Shown: piece by piece, positions 14,650 through 21,956 of the stretch
Numbering within the stretch: the stretch's first letter is position 1
How the letters are laid out: every line of letters begins with the position of its first letter
Source: a virus
IMG/VR virus record: IMGVR_UViG_3300033153_002788
Span: 1 to 29,391 of that record
Strand: one strand, 5' to 3'
DNA: 29,391 nucleotides
The notes under the pieces: generated by a model
Database searches by the model: none
What the model was told of the DNA's origin: nothing
Seen by the model: the letters and a program-made list of their open reading frames with translations, nothing else
Program-made: the position numbers and the translations under genes

Positions 14650-14889
14650 CTAATATGGTACTATATCGTTATTTAATAAAAATGATTTCATATCTTTAGC
14701 TTTAACAATAGGTATATAAAGATATGTTCCTAAAGCATGATCAGGTATACTTTCAAATTTAACACTATTAATATAAGCATTTTCTTTAGCTTCAAGACCT
14801 ATACTATCAGTTCCATCCATTCTTTGTTCTAAAATTCCAAAAAGATGACCATGATAATTTATAGTATAATAACTAAGTTCTTTTTCCAT
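14650..14889 (-). CDS. Hypothetical small protein
   Basis: 79 residues from ATG 14889; the frame extends to 14994 but that part shadows the zinc-ribbon gene. Start MEKELSYYTINYHGHLFGIL, then EQRMDGTDSIGLEAKENA and a C-terminus with YLYIPIVKAKDMKSFLLNN. No family recognised. Overlaps the end of the zinc-ribbon gene by 17 bases. Confidence 0.6.
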   Translation of the reverse strand: MEKELSYYTINYHGHLFGILEQRMDGTDSIGLEAKENAYINSVKFESIPDHALGTYLYIPIVKAKDMKSFLLNNDIVPY

Positions 14890-15043
14890 TTTTAATACTC
14901 GTTTTAATTCGTGATCTCCAAGGCCACCACGTATTACAATCGTGACATTCACCAGATTGTTGTCCATGAAAAACGATAGGTTCAATATTTTCACTACCGC
15001 ATTCAGGACAACTATATCTGACTTTTTTACCTTTACTTAACAT
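14873..15043 (-). CDS. Small zinc-ribbon protein
   Basis: 56 residues. Two CxxC knuckles, SCPECG (11-16) and ECHDC (32-36), 20 residues apart, with FHGQQ between and WWPWRSR after, the layout of a small zinc ribbon as seen in phage transcription or replication accessory proteins. A basic tail follows (IKTSIKNGKR). The Cys arrangement is strong evidence that this frame, not the overlapping longer one, is coding here. Confidence 0.75.
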   Translation of the reverse strand: MLSKGKKVRYSCPECGSENIEPIVFHGQQSGECHDCNTWWPWRSRIKTSIKNGKRT

Positions 15044-15045
15044 CT

Positions 15046-15234
15046 CTAAATAGATGCTCCTGCTTGATCTTCATGCATACCTTCAAGTTCATCTTCAAGA
15101 TCATGAAGCTCAGTAGACATATCTTCAATTTCTTGAGCAAGAACATCTACTTTGAATAAAAGATCTTCAATCAAGATTGCAGCAACTTCTTGACCATTCG
15201 CACGTAAATCATTAATTATTACTTTCGCATCCAT
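15046..15234 (-). CDS. Acidic coiled-coil hypothetical protein
   Basis: 62 residues from ATG 15234 (GAGGATG site upstream). Acidic helix throughout (AQEIEDMSTELHDLEDELEG) with heptad-like spacing. Possibly a dimeric adaptor; no family recognised. Two bases separate it from the zinc-ribbon start. Confidence 0.65.
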   Translation of the reverse strand: MDAKVIINDLRANGQEVAAILIEDLLFKVDVLAQEIEDMSTELHDLEDELEGMHEDQAGASI

Positions 15235-15244
15235 TATATCATCC

Positions 15245-16303
15245 TCAAATATGACAGTCAACAATAGTTAAACATTTATCATCAGGAATAGTATCAATTA
15301 AATCTTTAAATTCTCCATTCCAATCATTCTGATCTTTCTCATCAGATACACAACCAAACCAACCCATATCACCTCTTTCATACCATTGACCATCTTTAAG
15401 AACAGCAAATGTAGAGATAGATGAATTTGCTTTCATACTAACGAAATCTTCACGAGACTTTAAATAATCTTCTAGAGTATCATAGAAACTATCAAATACT
15501 TTTTTCAAATCTTTAACAACATCCTGACCATGATAAAAATCACGAGCATCTTGAATATCTTCAAATTCTTCATAACATTCTGACCAAGGCTTAAAGGTAC
15601 GACCATCCATAATAATATGAGCTTGTCTATATTCTTTTTCCGCTTCGAATGCTGCTTCTTTCATGCGTCCTTCAAAGTCAACATTAGATTTAATACATTG
15701 GTCTACACCTTTAGCATCAAACTCAGAACCCATTAATCCCTTTTCACCTTTCATACCAATATCAGGATTCTTTGGTTTTAATAAACCACTCCACCGACCA
15801 CCGATAGTCCACCAATCCCATTGAGCATTTGGATTAGTATAACGACCATAGCGACCATCTTGAATATTATCTTCACCATATTCATTCCAATCTTTCATAT
15901 ACTCTTCGAATGAATATATTTCTGACATAGGAAATTCTTTTTCTTCATATCCATCAGGAATAAATTTAATTTTTGCACGATAACCACGACCATCATCCCA
16001 GTCTCTAGAAGAATAATTGAAATTTTTTGTACAACCAGATCCACCAATACCAATCTCTCCTAATTCATCTTCAGTGGGTTCACGATAAAATTGATCATCA
16101 TAAGGAGAAACCTTTTCACCTGATTCATTTACAAGCATTGTACGAGTATCTTTTTTAAATTCTTCTAGATAATTATCATGTTCATCTACCCACACAACAT
16201 GTTCATCTTTAGTACCTGTACATTCATACTCATGAAATGGTTGTAACGCTTTTTCTAAATCTTCCGGTTTATCCGTAACTACTAAAACTGTAAAATGGCT
16301 CAT
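15245..16303 (-). CDS. Conserved phage protein (MSHFTVLVV / WDWWTIGGRWSG family)
   Basis: 352 residues, acidic, rich in aromatic residues. It starts MSHFTVLVVTDKPEDLEKAL and contains NPNAQWDWWTIGGRWSG (about 157-173), the hallmark of a large family seen in many phages and some bacteria. A ferredoxin-like N-terminal segment is likely (beta strand, helix with LEKALQPFHEYE). C-terminal motifs are STFAVLKDGQWYERGDMGWF and DDKCLTIVDCHI. To my knowledge no function is established. Confidence 0.8.
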   Translation of the reverse strand: MSHFTVLVVTDKPEDLEKALQPFHEYECTGTKDEHVVWVDEHDNYLEEFKKDTRTMLVNESGEKVSPYDDQFYREPTEDELGEIGIGGSGCTKNFNYSSRDWDDGRGYRAKIKFIPDGYEEKEFPMSEIYSFEEYMKDWNEYGEDNIQDGRYGRYTNPNAQWDWWTIGGRWSGLLKPKNPDIGMKGEKGLMGSEFDAKGVDQCIKSNVDFEGRMKEAAFEAEKEYRQAHIIMDGRTFKPWSECYEEFEDIQDARDFYHGQDVVKDLKKVFDSFYDTLEDYLKSREDFVSMKANSSISTFAVLKDGQWYERGDMGWFGCVSDEKDQNDWNGEFKDLIDTIPDDKCLTIVDCHI

Positions 16304-16318
16304 TATATTTTCCTCTAA

Positions 16319-16510
16319 TTAAAATGGTTCACACAATTCATCTAAAATTTTATTTAATTCATCAATCTTATGCATCATAGCATAATGAATATTATCAAGA
16401 TCATAACGACCTTCATCATATCTTGTAGCATATGGTAATCCAATCAAAGGTTGATGAATCTTCCACTTACCATCTATTTTTAATACTTCGTTACCATACT
16501 TGTCGTGCAT
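16319..16510 (-). CDS. Hypothetical small protein
   Basis: 63 residues: a short beta-like start (GNEVLKIDGKWKIHQPLIG) and a helical end (MMHKIDELNKILDELCEPF). No family recognised. Its ATG overlaps the stop of the upstream membrane peptide (TAATG). Confidence 0.55.
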   Translation of the reverse strand: MHDKYGNEVLKIDGKWKIHQPLIGLPYATRYDEGRYDLDNIHYAMMHKIDELNKILDELCEPF

Positions 16511-16638
16511 TATAATATCCTATAAAAAATATATGCTATTAACAAATCATATGTAGCACGAGAATAATTATCTTCTAATGCATAATAACCAGACATAATA
16601 ATAAAGAATATAGGAAAAAGAATTTTAACATAATTCAT
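16510..16638 (-). CDS. Small membrane protein
   Basis: 42 residues with two hydrophobic stretches (about 4-18, ILFPIFFIIMSGYY, and 31-42, LLIAYIFYRIL), so one or two membrane passes. Linked by TAATG overlaps to both neighbours, which supports translation. Too short to assign; a holin-like or superinfection role is possible but unsupported. Confidence 0.55.
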   Translation of the reverse strand: MNYVKILFPIFFIIMSGYYALEDNYSRATYDLLIAYIFYRIL

Positions 16639-17162
16639 TATATTTTCCTTGCTTCCTCTCGTACCTGTTCCCAACTTGTAGGATATAAATCACGATTATC
16701 TAAACAAATATTAATATAACGCGGGTCATCTAAAACAATATCATGCAAATGACCATGTACATTAAATTTATATCGTTCCTCTAATTGTTGAGTATGTACA
16801 GGATAATGTGAACAAATATCTTTGTTATGACCAAATTCACGATATGCTTCAATACTTTCAAAGTACTTTAAATACTCATTAATAGCAGAACGTAACTTAT
16901 CATGGTTACCACCAATTAAATGCTTAATACCATTCATACGTTCTACAATAGATAATCTTTCAGCTAAATTACTATTAGCATCACCAAATACTACATCTCC
17001 AACGAAGAAGACATGATCATTAGGTTTTACTAAGGAATTATGCCGTTCAATAATCACTTCATTCATTTCATCAACAGAATCAAACGGACGCTGTTTAGCA
17101 CAGAACTTTAAAATGTTCTCATGGAATAAATGATGATCTGAACAAATCCAACGTGTACTCAT
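16638..17162 (-). CDS. Calcineurin-like metallophosphoesterase
   Basis: 174 residues from ATG 17162 (AGGGG site). The dimetal motifs are complete: SDHHLFHENI (8-17), VGDVVFGD (54-61), GGNHDK (84-89), SHYP and NVHGHLHD. This is the small MPE subfamily found in many T4-like phages; substrates are undetermined, with nucleotide or cyclic-phosphodiester hydrolysis likely. Upstream bases that extend the frame shadow the lipoprotein gene and are left out. It stops on the first base of the next start. Confidence 0.88.
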   Translation of the reverse strand: MSTRWICSDHHLFHENILKFCAKQRPFDSVDEMNEVIIERHNSLVKPNDHVFFVGDVVFGDANSNLAERLSIVERMNGIKHLIGGNHDKLRSAINEYLKYFESIEAYREFGHNKDICSHYPVHTQQLEERYKFNVHGHLHDIVLDDPRYINICLDNRDLYPTSWEQVREEARKI

Positions 17163-17166
17163 AACA

Positions 17167-17445
17167 CTAACCCCTACTAATAGATGCGGTAGTAGTAAAA
17201 GCACCACCCAAACCAATAGCGAAACCGAAATCATACCACCCACCATTATTATAGATAGCATATACAGCTATACTATCAGAGAACAGTGATCCTATAAATG
17301 CAAAACCGAAAGTAACTCCATGCCATAATCCATACCAAAACCCAACAGGCTCAATAGCCATAGCTTGTTCGAAAGTTACAGTATTCGCGCAACCACTTAA
17401 TGCTAGTAATAATACTAACCCAAATACAATTTTTAATTTTTTCAT
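17167..17445 (-). CDS. Small lipoprotein with membrane segments
   Basis: 92 residues. Signal peptide with basic start (MKKLKIVFGLVLLLALSGC) and lipobox LSGC, Cys19 lipidated. Then GFWYGLWHGVTFGFAFIGSLFSD-type hydrophobic region and a Gly-rich NNGGWYDFGFAIGLGG. The GFWxGLWHG...AIYNNGGWYDFGF pattern occurs in a small bacterial membrane protein family I recall without known function, suggesting acquisition from a bacterium. An envelope role such as superinfection exclusion is possible. Confidence 0.75.
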   Translation of the reverse strand: MKKLKIVFGLVLLLALSGCANTVTFEQAMAIEPVGFWYGLWHGVTFGFAFIGSLFSDSIAVYAIYNNGGWYDFGFAIGLGGAFTTTASISRG

Positions 17446-17774
17446 AATACTTTATATCCTTTTTCTTCATATACTTCATTCAATTCTTTAGTAAACAATT
17501 TCTTAACTTCATCATCATCACCATTTACTGGCCATTCTTTACCAATTAATAATTGTGAATGATAATTTAAAATATCACCACGTACACATGTATCAGTATA
17601 TGTATTATCTAATATTTCTACTAGAGTACGATTATCCATAAATGATAAATGTTTAACTATTTGTGGAGTAGACATATCCACTCCAGTATAATCACGATAA
17701 AAATGATTTATATCATCTACAAGTTTCTCATCTTCAATAATCATATCAACCAATTTTAATGTTACTTTATTCAT
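17442..17774 (-). CDS. Hypothetical protein
   Basis: 110 residues from ATG 17774 (AGGATGGG site; TAATG overlap with the upstream gene). Acidic, helical (MNKVTLKLVDMIIEDEKLVDD), with HLSFMDNRTLVEILDN in the middle. No family recognised. It overlaps the lipoprotein start by 4 bases (ATGA). Confidence 0.65.
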   Translation of the reverse strand: MNKVTLKLVDMIIEDEKLVDDINHFYRDYTGVDMSTPQIVKHLSFMDNRTLVEILDNTYTDTCVRGDILNYHSQLLIGKEWPVNGDDDEVKKLFTKELNEVYEEKGYKVL

Positions 17775-17947
17775 TATAAAACCCATCCTATTACTGTTCC
17801 AATCCATTCAAAAGAATTACCCCACCAAACATTATCATTAAGATAACAATGTAATATATATTTTATAAACCAAATTTCCATTAATATTATACCAATACCA
17901 AAATGGAATAATAAGAATAAATTATCTCTATCATTTAATATATTCAT
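17774..17947 (-). CDS. Small membrane protein, Trp-rich
   Basis: 57 residues; hydrophobic stretch about 10-30 (LFLLFHFGIGIILMEIWFI) and a second one at 47-57 (WIGTVIGWVL), with NVWWGNSFEW between. Linked by ATGA and TAATG overlaps to its neighbours. Function unknown; likely inner-membrane. Confidence 0.6.
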   Translation of the reverse strand: MNILNDRDNLFLLFHFGIGIILMEIWFIKYILHCYLNDNVWWGNSFEWIGTVIGWVL

Positions 17948-18228
17948 AATGAAGAGTACTTTATTCTGTAGGCCATGCTAATAAGTTTTTCTTCAAATAG
18001 ACTTTCAAAATTAGGGTGAGTGATAGAAAATTTACCTGATTTTATTTCAAATAAACCCAACATACATGATAAAGTTACCATATCTTCACCACCAATAATA
18101 GTAGCATGAACAGTAACATCTTTATTTTCTATATGCTTCATCATACTAACGTAATTACCATTATTAGAAGTAAAGTGTGTGCTATACCCTTTACTCTTTA
18201 ATATTTCAGTTAGCTCCGAAATTTCCAT
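17944..18228 (-). CDS. Hypothetical protein
   Basis: 94 residues: N-terminal helix (EISELTEILKSKGYSTH), then an alternating beta region (VTVHATIIGGEDMVTLSCMLG, LFEIKSGKFSITHPNF) and a C-terminal helix. No family recognised. Translationally coupled on both sides. Confidence 0.6.
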   Translation of the reverse strand: MEISELTEILKSKGYSTHFTSNNGNYVSMMKHIENKDVTVHATIIGGEDMVTLSCMLGLFEIKSGKFSITHPNFESLFEEKLISMAYRIKYSSL

Positions 18229-18377
18229 TATAAGAACGACTTTATTAATGTTTCTACATCATCTGATATAGAACCTGTGTTTAATATATTAAACTCATCA
18301 AGATATTCACGAGTAGCCCGCATTTCATTTTCAAGATAATCAATATACTCTTGTGCTTGTTCTAGATCTTCATTCAT
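18228..18377 (-). CDS. Small acidic helical protein
   Basis: 49 residues, start MNEDLEQAQEYIDYLENEMR, acidic helix, end ETLIKSFL. Support is the ATGA overlap with the upstream gene and TAATG with the downstream one. Function unknown. Confidence 0.55.
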   Translation of the reverse strand: MNEDLEQAQEYIDYLENEMRATREYLDEFNILNTGSISDDVETLIKSFL

Positions 18378-18568
18378 AATAGTTTCTCAATATCTTTTTT
18401 CAATTGGTCGATCATAGATTGATTAGTATCTATAACTCCATTATTGTAAGCTGATTCCAATCTCAGTTCAATCAAGCCAACAATATCGCCAGCTTTTTCT
18501 TTATAATATTCATATGTAATACTATTATAAAGATCTCTAGCTATTTTATTAAAATTTTTATTACTCAT
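18374..18568 (-). CDS. Hypothetical small helical protein
   Basis: 64 residues, mixed charge, helical (ARDLYNSITYEYYKEKAGD, IGLIELRLESAYNNG-like middle, MIDQLKKDIEKLL end). Coupled by ATGA overlaps to both neighbours. No family recognised. Confidence 0.55.
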   Translation of the reverse strand: MSNKNFNKIARDLYNSITYEYYKEKAGDIVGLIELRLESAYNNGVIDTNQSMIDQLKKDIEKLL

Positions 18569-18744
18569 AATTTAATTAAGTTTTCCATGTCGCGTACTAA
18601 ATTATTAGATAAGTTATCAAGAACATTCAATACAAATTCCTTATCTATATCAGAATCATGTCGATATTCAAAATAATCATCAATCTTGTTAATTGCTTGT
18701 TCATATCGGCGAATACGAACTTCGTTAATTTTACTTTGCTCCAT
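18565..18744 (-). CDS. Small helical protein
   Basis: 59 residues, start MEQSKINEVRIRRYEQAINK, then DDYFEYRHDSDIDKEF and a C-terminal helix. Probably a small helical bundle; no family recognised. It overlaps the upstream gene by 14 bases and the downstream one by 4. Confidence 0.55.
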   Translation of the reverse strand: MEQSKINEVRIRRYEQAINKIDDYFEYRHDSDIDKEFVLNVLDNLSNNLVRDMENLIKL

Positions 18745-18949
18745 TTAATACTCCATCTAATATTGTGTTAAGTTCAACTGTTCCCTTAATTACACGAGAT
18801 TTATTATTTGCGAATTTACCTATTTGACGCGACCCGTCACGATAAAACTCACAATTATGATCAATACCCCCAAATACAAATTCCATATAATACGCAATTT
18901 TAGGACTATTAGGAGTTGGATTAGATATTGTGATGTCTATTGAATTCAT
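18731..18949 (-). CDS. Hypothetical small protein
   Basis: 72 residues, beta-rich start (MNSIDITISNPTPNSPKIAY), HNCEFYRDGSRQIGKF in the middle and VELNTILDGVLNG at the end. No family recognised. Overlaps the upstream 105-residue gene by 4 bases. Confidence 0.55.
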   Translation of the reverse strand: MNSIDITISNPTPNSPKIAYYMEFVFGGIDHNCEFYRDGSRQIGKFANNKSRVIKGTVELNTILDGVLNGAK

Positions 18950-19263
18950 CGGTTATACTCTGGCCCATAAGGAGAGATACGCGCTAAACCGTTTGCATCA
19001 TCATAGATATTACCACGAGCACCCTTCGCAGGAGCTTTCCAACCAGCAGCTTTCAGAACGTCACCATTCTCTTTATTAACAAAACAAAAGACAGAACGTG
19101 ATTCTCCATCAGAGCCAACGGTTACAATCTTAGCGTATTTACGACCCCCACGATGTTCAATAGAATCTCGTGGATTTTCTGGGAAGCTTGTACTCATATA
19201 ATCGTTATAAATCTTATTACATCCTTCAACGAACACATTAAGTTTATTTTCAAAATCTGACAT
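18946..19263 (-). CDS. Conserved phage protein (GWKAPAKGARGNIYD family)
   Basis: 105 residues. N-terminal helix with FVEGCNKIYNDYMSTSFP, then GRKYAKIVTV, SVFCFVNKENGDVLKAAGW, APAKGARGNIYDDANGLARI and GPEYNR. This pattern (KIVR...FxFxNxxxGDVLKxAxWxxPAKxARGNIFD) is a common phage family of unknown function, seen in many tailed phages. It is the first gene after a near-consensus sigma70 promoter, so probably early. Confidence 0.8.
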   Translation of the reverse strand: MSDFENKLNVFVEGCNKIYNDYMSTSFPENPRDSIEHRGGRKYAKIVTVGSDGESRSVFCFVNKENGDVLKAAGWKAPAKGARGNIYDDANGLARISPYGPEYNR

Positions 19264-19294
19264 AATTTAATTCCTCTCAATTAACTATAAGTCA

Positions 19295-19322
19295 ATTATA
19301 CAATATTGGAAATGATTGTCAA
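19295..19322 (-). promoter_or_regulatory. Strong sigma70-type promoter
   Basis: Minus strand TTGACA (19322-19317), 16-base spacer, TATAAT (19300-19295): both hexamers are consensus. Initiation near 19288 leaves a short leader with GAGAGGAA before the ATG at 19263. It should drive the run of small genes from 19263 leftward, as an early operon read by the unmodified host polymerase. Confidence 0.85.
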
Positions 19323-19382
19323 TAGATAAAATAATTATCGTTATAGAATATTTTTATGGGGATATAATTGGAACTTTAGGAT

Positions 19383-19403
19383 AACCCTACAGATAGTAGG
19401 GTT
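19383..19403. terminator. Hairpin after the 65-residue gene
   Basis: AACCCTAC, loop AGATA, GTAGGGTT: a perfect 8-bp stem located between the stop at 19413 and the promoter at 19322. There is no T-run on either strand, so it is a weak or factor-dependent terminator, or an mRNA end stabiliser. Confidence 0.5.
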
Positions 19404-19412
19404 AATATACGA

Positions 19413-19610
19413 CTAGTGCGCAGTTATTTTAAGTGTAACATAGTGATCATAAATAACCCCTACACTTTCACCTTTTTCTGTTGGTATTTCATGTTTTCCG
19501 AGAAATGAATCCTCAATTGGATATTCATCTAAGAATTTATCAAGATTGGCAAATTCTTTAGTTATAGAACCATTAACATACTTTTCAGTATGTACTACAG
19601 TGTAATTCAT
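19413..19610 (-). CDS. Hypothetical small protein, probably early
   Basis: 65 residues, start MNYTVVHTEKYVNGSITKEF, acidic middle (LDKFLDEYPIEDSFLG), beta-like end (VIYDHYVTLKITAH). AGAGGTGAG ribosome binding site. It stands alone between its own sigma70 promoter and a hairpin, so it is a single-gene early transcript, the arrangement expected of a host-takeover protein. No family recognised. Confidence 0.65.
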   Translation of the reverse strand: MNYTVVHTEKYVNGSITKEFANLDKFLDEYPIEDSFLGKHEIPTEKGESVGVIYDHYVTLKITAH

Positions 19611-19639
19611 AATATCTCACCTCTATTTAATATACTCTT

Positions 19640-19668
19640 AATATAACACAAGAGATAGGGCGTGTCAA
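19640..19668 (-). promoter_or_regulatory. Sigma70-type promoter
   Basis: Minus strand TTGACA (19668-19663), 17-base spacer, TATATT (19645-19640), 30 bases before the ATG at 19610. The position fits a dedicated early promoter for that small gene. Confidence 0.8.
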
Positions 19669-19680
19669 GTGATTTCTGGT

Positions 19681-20601
19681 TTAATTTGCGTCCCAAATAT
19701 GAGCTGTTAGCTGAGTAACAGGGATATTATTTGTTATCCATGCCCATAATTGTAGCTTAATTTTTGCGTTTGTCAAGGGGGATTTTTTAGGTTTTTTAAA
19801 TACTAAATATTTAAAGTCTTTAATGATAGGAGCAATATCATCTTTTTCCTTTTTACCCGAAATGCCTTTTCCTGTAGGAAGACGTTTAGTATCTTTCTTA
19901 TTATCTTTTGCGTTTCTATAGTCCTTACCATCAGAACCTTTAAAGAAAATAGTATTCTTGCGGTTGTTTAATATAACGTATATTCCACCATTAACACCTT
20001 TAGGGATTTTACCTTTATCTAAAATATCCCACATAGTATTTGCCGCACCTTCATGAGTTTGTAAAAGGATATCATCAGGTACTACACGTTCACGTCCTCT
20101 ATTTTGAGCAACAGCTAATTTATAATCAGTCAATACCCAAACTAAATGAATATTTTCTTCTTTATAACCTTGCCCAATTAATTCTGGTATAAGTTTGTTT
20201 GCTTTACTAATATTCTTTAATGTAACATCAAATAATATATTAGGTAATGTCTCAGGATTTTTTGATTGTGATAACATAGCTGATAATGTTTTATCAGTAG
20301 TACCTAGTTTTTCTACGAAAGCATGTAGTTTAGCTACATCTTTTGGATTACGTAAGTTAAGACCTTTTATCTCAGGATATTTACCTGTTGCTTTATTGAT
20401 CTTTAAAAACATTCTTTTCATTTCATCAACATCACGAACCTTGAAGTCTTGGATATTCATAAAATTATTAGAAGCGAAACCTTTACCTGATCCAGCACCA
20501 CCAGCAAGGATTACAATTTGACCATAACGTTTTCCATTATTAATTAATAATAGTTTTTCATTCAGTTGTTCTTCTGTAAGGAATTCTGTAACTGACTTCA
20601 T
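19681..20601 (-). CDS. Zeta-toxin-like P-loop kinase with capsid-targeting leader
   Basis: 306 residues. The leader MKSVTEFLTE matches the T4 internal-protein leader (Glu at 10, L-x-E). A P-loop follows: IVILAGGAGSGKGFASNNF (29-47), then VRDVDEMKR, an FDVTLKN strand (about 124-130), HLVWVLTDYKLAVAQNRGR with a kinase-type Arg pair and VVPDDILLQTHEGA. This layout resembles zeta toxin/AAA-type small-molecule kinases; zeta toxins phosphorylate UDP-N-acetylglucosamine and block wall synthesis. The C-terminus has a Lys/Gly linker (about 225-250) and a helical end. Last gene of the packaged-protein cluster; starts 4 bases inside the preceding ORF. Substrate not deducible. Confidence 0.75.
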   Translation of the reverse strand: MKSVTEFLTEEQLNEKLLLINNGKRYGQIVILAGGAGSGKGFASNNFMNIQDFKVRDVDEMKRMFLKINKATGKYPEIKGLNLRNPKDVAKLHAFVEKLGTTDKTLSAMLSQSKNPETLPNILFDVTLKNISKANKLIPELIGQGYKEENIHLVWVLTDYKLAVAQNRGRERVVPDDILLQTHEGAANTMWDILDKGKIPKGVNGGIYVILNNRKNTIFFKGSDGKDYRNAKDNKKDTKRLPTGKGISGKKEKDDIAPIIKDFKYLVFKKPKKSPLTNAKIKLQLWAWITNNIPVTQLTAHIWDAN

Positions 20602-20864
20602 TGATTGTTTCCGTATTTAGTAGATAGATAGTTATATTCAGCTAATAATTTTTTATGTAAAGCAATTTGATAAGGAGTAGCTTTTCTATACTTCATTAAA
20701 TTTTCTAATTTAAGAATCTGACTGCTTAACTCTCTAATGCGTGATTGCGATTGAAGCATAATGTAATTATCTGTAGAAGGTGCATTTTTATATTGATTTG
20801 CATAATCAGCAGAATTTACATTAAAAGATATAATAAGTGATAGTATTAATAATAATGTTTTCAT
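20598..20864 (-). CDS. Small secreted protein with coiled coil
   Basis: 88 residues. Sec signal peptide MKTLLLILSLIISFNVNSA with probable cleavage after residue 19 (NSA|DY). The mature part is helical (QSRIRELSSQILKLENLMKY, about 40-59) and periplasmic. Directly downstream of a membrane protein with a coiled coil, so the two may form an envelope complex; a spanin-like function is possible, but there is no lipobox. Confidence 0.65.
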   Translation of the reverse strand: MKTLLLILSLIISFNVNSADYANQYKNAPSTDNYIMLQSQSRIRELSSQILKLENLMKYRKATPYQIALHKKLLAEYNYLSTKYGNNQ

Positions 20865-20865
20865 C

Positions 20866-21225
20866 TCATTTACTCTGTAGTGATTTCAATTCATCTTTAT
20901 ACTGTTCTAATATAGCAGCATCAAATGGTTCTAAAAATTTATTATGTTTAGCAAGCTTATTTTTTCTAAATCTTAATTTAAAGATCTTATTTTCTAAATT
21001 ACGAATATCTTCTACTCTTTGTTGAGCTTTAGCTGAAGCAATAGAAATATATAGAGGATCTAGCTTAGTTGTTATTTCAACTAATTTAAGATATCTCTGG
21101 TCGTTTCTGTAATCTAAATAGAAGAATGCAGCAGAGGTAAACAATCCACTAAACATAATAACAAATGCTAGTACAGTAGATAAATTTTTAAGGTTCTCTA
21201 TGAATGATTTATCACTATCATACAT
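20866..21225 (-). CDS. Single-pass membrane protein with coiled coil
   Basis: 119 residues: a short N-terminal helix (SFIENLKNLSTV), a membrane segment about 19-37 (LAFVIMFSGLFTSAAFFYL), then a long basic helix (QRVEDIRNLENKIFKLRFRK, about 69-88). Topology N-in with the bulk in the periplasm, like inner-membrane spanin subunits, though nothing else ties it to that family. No capsid-targeting leader despite its position in that cluster. Confidence 0.65.
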   Translation of the reverse strand: MYDSDKSFIENLKNLSTVLAFVIMFSGLFTSAAFFYLDYRNDQRYLKLVEITTKLDPLYISIASAKAQQRVEDIRNLENKIFKLRFRKNKLAKHNKFLEPFDAAILEQYKDELKSLQSK

Positions 21226-21228
21226 TGA

Positions 21229-21444
21229 TTATAATTCACCAAACATGATATCAAGAATATCATCTAATAGATTTCCTTTGATTTTAAGTTTCTTTAGAAT
21301 TTTTACAGCTTTATCTTCAGCACCATCATTTAACGCAGAAGCTAATTTTTTACCTTCCACACCATCCATTGCATCATCAAGAGCTTTCTCAGCTTTCTTG
21401 ACACGAGCACTAGCTTCTACAACAAACTCTTTATATCTTTTCAT
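21229..21444 (-). CDS. Small protein with T4-like capsid-targeting leader
   Basis: 71 residues. The leader MKRYKEFVVE, followed by Ala, has Glu at residue 10 with V-x-E and is close to MKTYQEFIAE|A of T4 internal proteins. The body is a single Lys/Asp-rich helical domain (VKKAEKALDDAMDG, KAVKILKKLKIKGNLL). Candidate packaged protein; the predicted mature part is about 61 residues. Overlaps the upstream gene by ATGA. Confidence 0.7.
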   Translation of the reverse strand: MKRYKEFVVEASARVKKAEKALDDAMDGVEGKKLASALNDGAEDKAVKILKKLKIKGNLLDDILDIMFGEL

Positions 21445-21698
21445 TTAAGTTCCTTAAATATATCATCAATTTCACGAGCGACAACTTGACCTTTTTTACC
21501 TTTAATATTAATAACCCATAAGTCATTATCATCTAAAGAAAAATCTCCAATAGTCTTACCTTTTTTATTAATTTTATGAACTCCACCATTACCACGTACT
21601 AATGTGATACTCCCAGATGTCAATTCCTTTTTACCACTCATCCATTTATCAGCTAGTGGGTATTTAGATTCTCTTAAAAATTCTTTTATTGATTTCAT
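21441..21698 (-). CDS. Small protein with T4-like capsid-targeting leader
   Basis: 85 residues. Leader MKSIKEFLRE (Glu10, L-x-E). The body is beta-rich and basic: YPLADKWMSGKK, SITLVRGNGGVHKINKKGK, GDFSLDDNDLWVINIKGKKG and a C-terminal helix. Looks like a small folded domain rather than a core scaffold. Function unknown. It begins right after the preceding stop. Confidence 0.7.
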   Translation of the reverse strand: MKSIKEFLRESKYPLADKWMSGKKELTSGSITLVRGNGGVHKINKKGKTIGDFSLDDNDLWVINIKGKKGQVVAREIDDIFKELK

Positions 21699-21956
21699 TT
21701 ACTTTATTCTCTGTATAGCCATTTTTAGAGTTCCAAGAACTTCTGATTCCACTTTCTCTAAATTTACATCAGACATTTCCCAATCTTTAAGCTCTAATTG
21801 AATAGCTTTATCAACAACACCCGAACCTTTTAATAACTTAGCAATTGCTTCTTTTGCAACTTTTAAAGTATCTACATATGCTTTCTTTTCAACTTTACTT
21901 AATTTTTCCATTAGAGGATGACTGTCTTCTTCTAAAAATTCTGTTAATGATTTCAT
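21699..21956 (-). CDS. Small protein with T4-like capsid-targeting leader
   Basis: 85 residues. Leader MKSLTEFLEE (Glu10, L-x-E). SHPLMEKLSKVEKKAYVD follows, related by eye to HPLMGDLAKAV in the plus-strand protein at 2435-2659. The rest is helical (DTLKVAKEAIAKLLKGSG). Candidate packaged protein; its tie to the late-strand paralogue links the two sites of this family. Confidence 0.7.
   Translation of the reverse strand: MKSLTEFLEEDSHPLMEKLSKVEKKAYVDTLKVAKEAIAKLLKGSGVVDKAIQLELKDWEMSDVNLEKVESEVLGTLKMAIQRIK

Noticed and set aside
19383-19403. Classical Rho-independent terminator
   Set aside because: The stem is perfect but no T-run follows on either strand, so it is kept only as a hairpin with moderate confidence.
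20598-21225. Confident spanin pair assignment
   Set aside because: Topology of the membrane protein fits an inner-membrane spanin, but the secreted partner has no lipobox and the pair is not beside the lysin.
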